44,598 bases of DNA from an uncultured Clostridia bacterium (GTDB lineage Bacteria > Bacillota > Clostridia > UMGS1810): contig CAKSIN010000018.1 in NCBI GenBank assembly GCA_934463115.1, forward strand, positions 1 to 44,598. The letters run 5' to 3'. This document shows positions 42,132 to 44,598 of the stretch, one piece after another. A model generated the notes under the pieces. The model saw only the letters and a list, made by a program, of their open reading frames with translations. It ran no database searches and was not told where the DNA came from. How positions within the stretch are numbered: position 1 is the first letter of the stretch; every line of letters begins with the position of its first letter. Position numbers and translations under genes: made by a program.

Positions 42132-42675
42132 GTAAACGTCTGCTTACATTCTCTCCTATTATTGCGGCAACAACCGACTTTACAATATCCACGGCTATAA
42201 ACGGAAAAACACATTTCGCCAGCGCGTCAATCAGGGTGTATTTTCCCGTAACCGCAAGAAACTGAATTGTTCCGAAAGTATAGCAAACAGCCGTTCCGAC
42301 AATGCATGCCGCAAAGGATTTGATTATGCTGCGCTTTTCTCCTGCGCGGCAAATAAACGAAATTACCGCGGCACTGAGTATATACGACCATATGTATCCG
42401 CCGGTGGGGCCCGCTATAACCGCTGCTCCGCCCTGCGCCGCCGAGAATACAGGCAATCCGCACGCACCGAGGAGTACAAAAACGATTACCGAAACCACGC
42501 TTGATTTTACATCGGATACAACACCGCAGAGCATAACCGCAAACAGCCCGAGGCTAATCGGCACGGGACCTATTGCAAAACTTATCGGTGACATGATGCA
42601 TATGAGCGCCGCAAGCAAAGCGCATCGCGTCATGAAAGCCGTTTTTTCTTTTTTTGTAGTCTTAACAGTTGTCAT
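42118..42675 (-). CDS. bioY: BioY biotin transporter (ECF S component)
   Basis: 185-residue membrane protein with about five or six hydrophobic segments; the substrate-binding unit of the biotin ECF transporter. CALLAALICIMSPISFAIGP near the N-terminus and GPTGGYIWSY are BioY hallmarks. ATG 42675 follows GGAG; the open frame upstream extends over the promoter. No energizing module (EcfAT) is nearby, so it is probably shared. A BirA-type operator overlaps the promoter, consistent with repression by biotin. Confidence 0.92.
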   Translation of the reverse strand: MTTVKTTKKEKTAFMTRCALLAALICIMSPISFAIGPVPISLGLFAVMLCGVVSDVKSSVVSVIVFVLLGACGLPVFSAAQGGAAVIAGPTGGYIWSYILSAAVISFICRAGEKRSIIKSFAACIVGTAVCYTFGTIQFLAVTGKYTLIDALAKCVFPFIAVDIVKSVVAAIIGENVSRRLPKNR

Positions 42676-42731
42676 ATTATCATAATCTCCATTCTGCCGA
42701 AAATGTGTCGGCACAAGCTTTATCATAACAC

Positions 42732-42760
42732 ATAATACCACACATTTAACCATATGTCAA
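42732..42760 (-). promoter_or_regulatory. Consensus promoter of bioY
   Basis: Minus-strand TTGACA (42755-42760), 17 bp, TATTAT (42732-42737). The -35 is inside the left half of the BirA-type box. Confidence 0.78.
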
Positions 42761-42784
42761 CTCAAAAATATTGATAGTTTACAA
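42754..42784. promoter_or_regulatory. BirA-type biotin operator
   Basis: Half-sites ATGTCAAC (42754-42761) and GTTTACAA (42777-42784) with a 15-bp spacer match the TTGTAAAC-N15-GTTTACAA type consensus at 14 of 16 positions. It covers the bioY -35 hexamer, so bound BirA would block transcription. Confidence 0.75.
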
Positions 42785-42865
42785 ATATTTATGTGCAATT
42801 TACACATTTATGATGTGTATTGCCTCCAATGGTTAGTTTTGCCTAACTATATTTTAAATTATATG

Positions 42866-42894
42866 TTGACATTTGTCAATATATATGCTATATT
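42866..42894 (+). promoter_or_regulatory. pflB promoter with overlapping palindrome
   Basis: TTGACA (42866-42871), 17 bp, TATATT (42889-42894). The -35 is one arm of a perfect palindrome TTGACA-TT-TGTCAA (42866-42879). Upstream are GTTAG-N6-CTAAC (42832-42847) and ATGTG-N7-CACAT (42791-42807). A redox or energy-responsive regulator is plausible for pflB, but none of these matches a named consensus well. Confidence 0.65.
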
Positions 42895-42994
42895 GTATAT
42901 GTCAATCGCAATCTGCCTACAGGTTGTGGTCTGCCGATATATATTAAGCGGCAATTTTACCGTTTTACAACTATAACCAGGGAGGTATGTCAAC

Positions 42995-44598
42995 ATGAAA
43001 TTTGAAGAATGGTCCGGTTTTAACAACGGAAAATGGAATGACAGCGTAAATGTTCGTGATTTCATACAGAGAAACTATACCGTCTACGAGGGCGACAGCA
43101 GCTTTTTAGAGGGTACAACAGACGCAACAGATAAGCTGTGCGATATGGTAGCTGATTTGTCTCAAAAGGAACGTGAGGCAGGCGGAGTTTTGGATATGGA
43201 TACAAAGATTGTATCTACAATAACATCTCACGGTCCGGGTTATCTCGATAAAGACCTGGAGCAAATCGTAGGTTTCCAGACAGACAAGCCGTTCAAACGC
43301 TCACTTCAGCCCTTCGGCGGAATCAGAATGGCGCAGAATGCATGCCGCGAATACGGTTACGAAGTAGATCCCGAAGTGGTAAACATCTTTACAAATTACA
43401 GAAAAACTCACAACCAGGGTGTATATGACGTTTACACTCCGCAAATGCGACTTGCAAGAAAATCCGCCATTATAACAGGCCTCCCCGACGCGTACGGACG
43501 CGGCAGAATAATCGGCGATTACAGACGTGTTGCGCTGTACGGTGTGGATGCGCTGATACAGGACAAGCAGCATCAGAAAGATACGTCACTCATAAAGATG
43601 ACATCAAAAAATATCCGTCTTCGTGAAGAACTGGCAGAACAGCTCAGAGCACTTGAAGATTTGAAAGAGCTCGGAAAAATCTACGGATATGATATATCAC
43701 GTCCGGCAAAAAATGCAAAAGAGGCTATTCAGTGGCTGTACTTCGGCTATCTTGCTGCAGTAAAGGAGCAGAACGGAGCTGCAATGAGCCTTGGAAGAAC
43801 ATCAACATTCATTGATATCTACATTGAAAGAGACTTAAGAAACGGTGTTATAACCGAAAAGCAGGCACAGGAATATATTGACCACTTTATAATGAAACTT
43901 CGCCTTGTTAAATTTGCGAGAACGCCGGAATACAACGAGCTGTTTTCGGGCGATCCCACATGGGTTACCGAGTCTATCGGAGGTATCGGAATAGACGGCC
44001 GCCCGCTCGTAACAAAAACATCGTTCAGATACCTGCACACACTTGAAAACCTCGGACCGGCTCCGGAACCGAACATGACGATTCTGTGGTCGACAAGACT
44101 TCCGCGAAAGTTCAAGGAATACTGCGCAGAAATGTCGATAAAAACTTCGTCTATACAGTACGAAAATGACGATTTGATGCGTGTTACACACGGTGACGAC
44201 TACGCAATTGCATGCTGCGTATCATCTATGAGAATCGGAAAAGAAATGCAGTTCTTCGGCGCACGTGCAAACCTCGCCAAGTGCCTGCTGTACGCTATAA
44301 ACGGCGGTATGGACGAACGTCTGAAAATTCAGGTCGGTCCGAAATACAGAAGATGCACCGGTGAATATCTTGACTATGACGATGTAATGTCGAAATACGA
44401 CGATATGATGGAGTGGCTCGCCGAGCTGTATGTAAATACACTCAATATCATACACTGCATGCATGATAAATACTGCTACGAAAAAATACAGATGGCTCTC
44501 CACGACAGAGATGTTAAACGCTGGTTTGCAACAGGTATAGCCGGATTGTCGGTTGTTGCCGATTCGCTCAGCGCAATTAAATATGCCAAGGTAAAACC
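42995..44598 (+). CDS. pflB: Formate acetyltransferase (pyruvate formate-lyase), 5' part
   Basis: Glycyl-radical enzyme converting pyruvate and CoA to acetyl-CoA and formate; 534 codons are visible before the window ends (usual length about 750). GGAGG at 42981-42985 precedes the ATG. Family features include MDTKIVSTITSHGPGYLD near residue 67, RKTHNQGVYDVYTPQMR, and the catalytic cysteine pair Cys407-Cys408 in IACCVSSM. The glycine-radical region and the activating enzyme gene would lie to the right. No frameshift is seen. Confidence 0.95.
   Translation, partial: MKFEEWSGFNNGKWNDSVNVRDFIQRNYTVYEGDSSFLEGTTDATDKLCDMVADLSQKEREAGGVLDMDTKIVSTITSHGPGYLDKDLEQIVGFQTDKPFKRSLQPFGGIRMAQNACREYGYEVDPEVVNIFTNYRKTHNQGVYDVYTPQMRLARKSAIITGLPDAYGRGRIIGDYRRVALYGVDALIQDKQHQKDTSLIKMTSKNIRLREELAEQLRALEDLKELGKIYGYDISRPAKNAKEAIQWLYFGYLAAVKEQNGAAMSLGRTSTFIDIYIERDLRNGVITEKQAQEYIDHFIMKLRLVKFARTPEYNELFSGDPTWVTESIGGIGIDGRPLVTKTSFRYLHTLENLGPAPEPNMTILWSTRLPRKFKEYCAEMSIKTSSIQYENDDLMRVTHGDDYAIACCVSSMRIGKEMQFFGARANLAKCLLYAINGGMDERLKIQVGPKYRRCTGEYLDYDDVMSKYDDMMEWLAELYVNTLNIIHCMHDKYCYEKIQMALHDRDVKRWFATGIAGLSVVADSLSAIKYAKVK

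Overview
The window looks like a chromosomal segment of an anaerobic, low-to-mid GC Firmicute of the class Clostridia, probably a gut or rumen fermenter. The evidence is AGGAGG-type ribosome binding sites, many sigma-A promoters with exact 17-bp spacing, a T-box leader, an ABC sugar importer without its own ATPase, ferredoxin-linked 2-oxoacid oxidoreductase, pyruvate formate-lyase and galacturonate catabolism. Species cannot be named from the sequence. No rRNA, complete tRNA, CRISPR array, prophage or transposase gene is visible.

Layout: (1) 1-715 holds a promoter for a gene off the left edge and the first copy of an intergenic repeat (family A). (2) 716-3985 is a minus-strand sugar ABC importer (lipoprotein binding protein and two permeases). 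(3) 4346-9137 is a plus-strand run comEC-holA-tcdA-ttcA. (4) 9582-11581 is a minus-strand two-component system, bounded on both sides by family A repeats. (5) 11875-24275 is a 12.4-kb minus-strand gene array: amidohydrolase, a LeuA-like protein lacking the usual metal ligands, a fused epimerase/acyl-CoA ligase, metA, ilvE, a P-loop NTPase, a four-subunit 2-oxoacid:ferredoxin oxidoreductase, an XRE-cupin regulator and a medium-chain-type acyl-CoA synthetase. The ligase, oxidoreductase and aminotransferase together could convert branched-chain or aryl acids to amino acids by reductive carboxylation, or run the reverse fermentation. (6) 24358-25125 has two small minus-strand genes, a Cys-rich membrane peptide and a lipoprotein. 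(7) 25314-34325 is a plus-strand series: Lrp regulator and aminotransferase, trmL, degV, the glycolytic genes pgk-tpiA-gpmI, an EamA transporter, an Mrp NTPase and a YbaK-type deacylase. (8) 34326-35192 holds a composite repeat. (9) 35193-36880 is an orphan type-2 trpB under a Trp-type T-box. (10) 37077-42116 is the uxaB-uxaA-uxaC galacturonate operon with a divergent AraC regulator. (11) bioY has a BirA-type operator, and the start of pflB runs off the right edge.

The most unusual DNA is the family A repeat: about 270 bp, four copies, each placed at the 3' end of a minus-strand gene in the same orientation. Each copy folds a roughly 48-nt hairpin whose stem sequence differs between copies while pairing is kept and the loop is conserved. 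Two copies are interrupted by a second repeat (B), and one B copy carries a further insert (C) with tRNA T-arm-like inverted termini. The most unusual protein-coding content is the cassette at 19598-24275: a TIM-barrel epimerase fused to an acyl-CoA ligase, next to a LeuA-fold protein whose HxH metal site is replaced, and an amidohydrolase.
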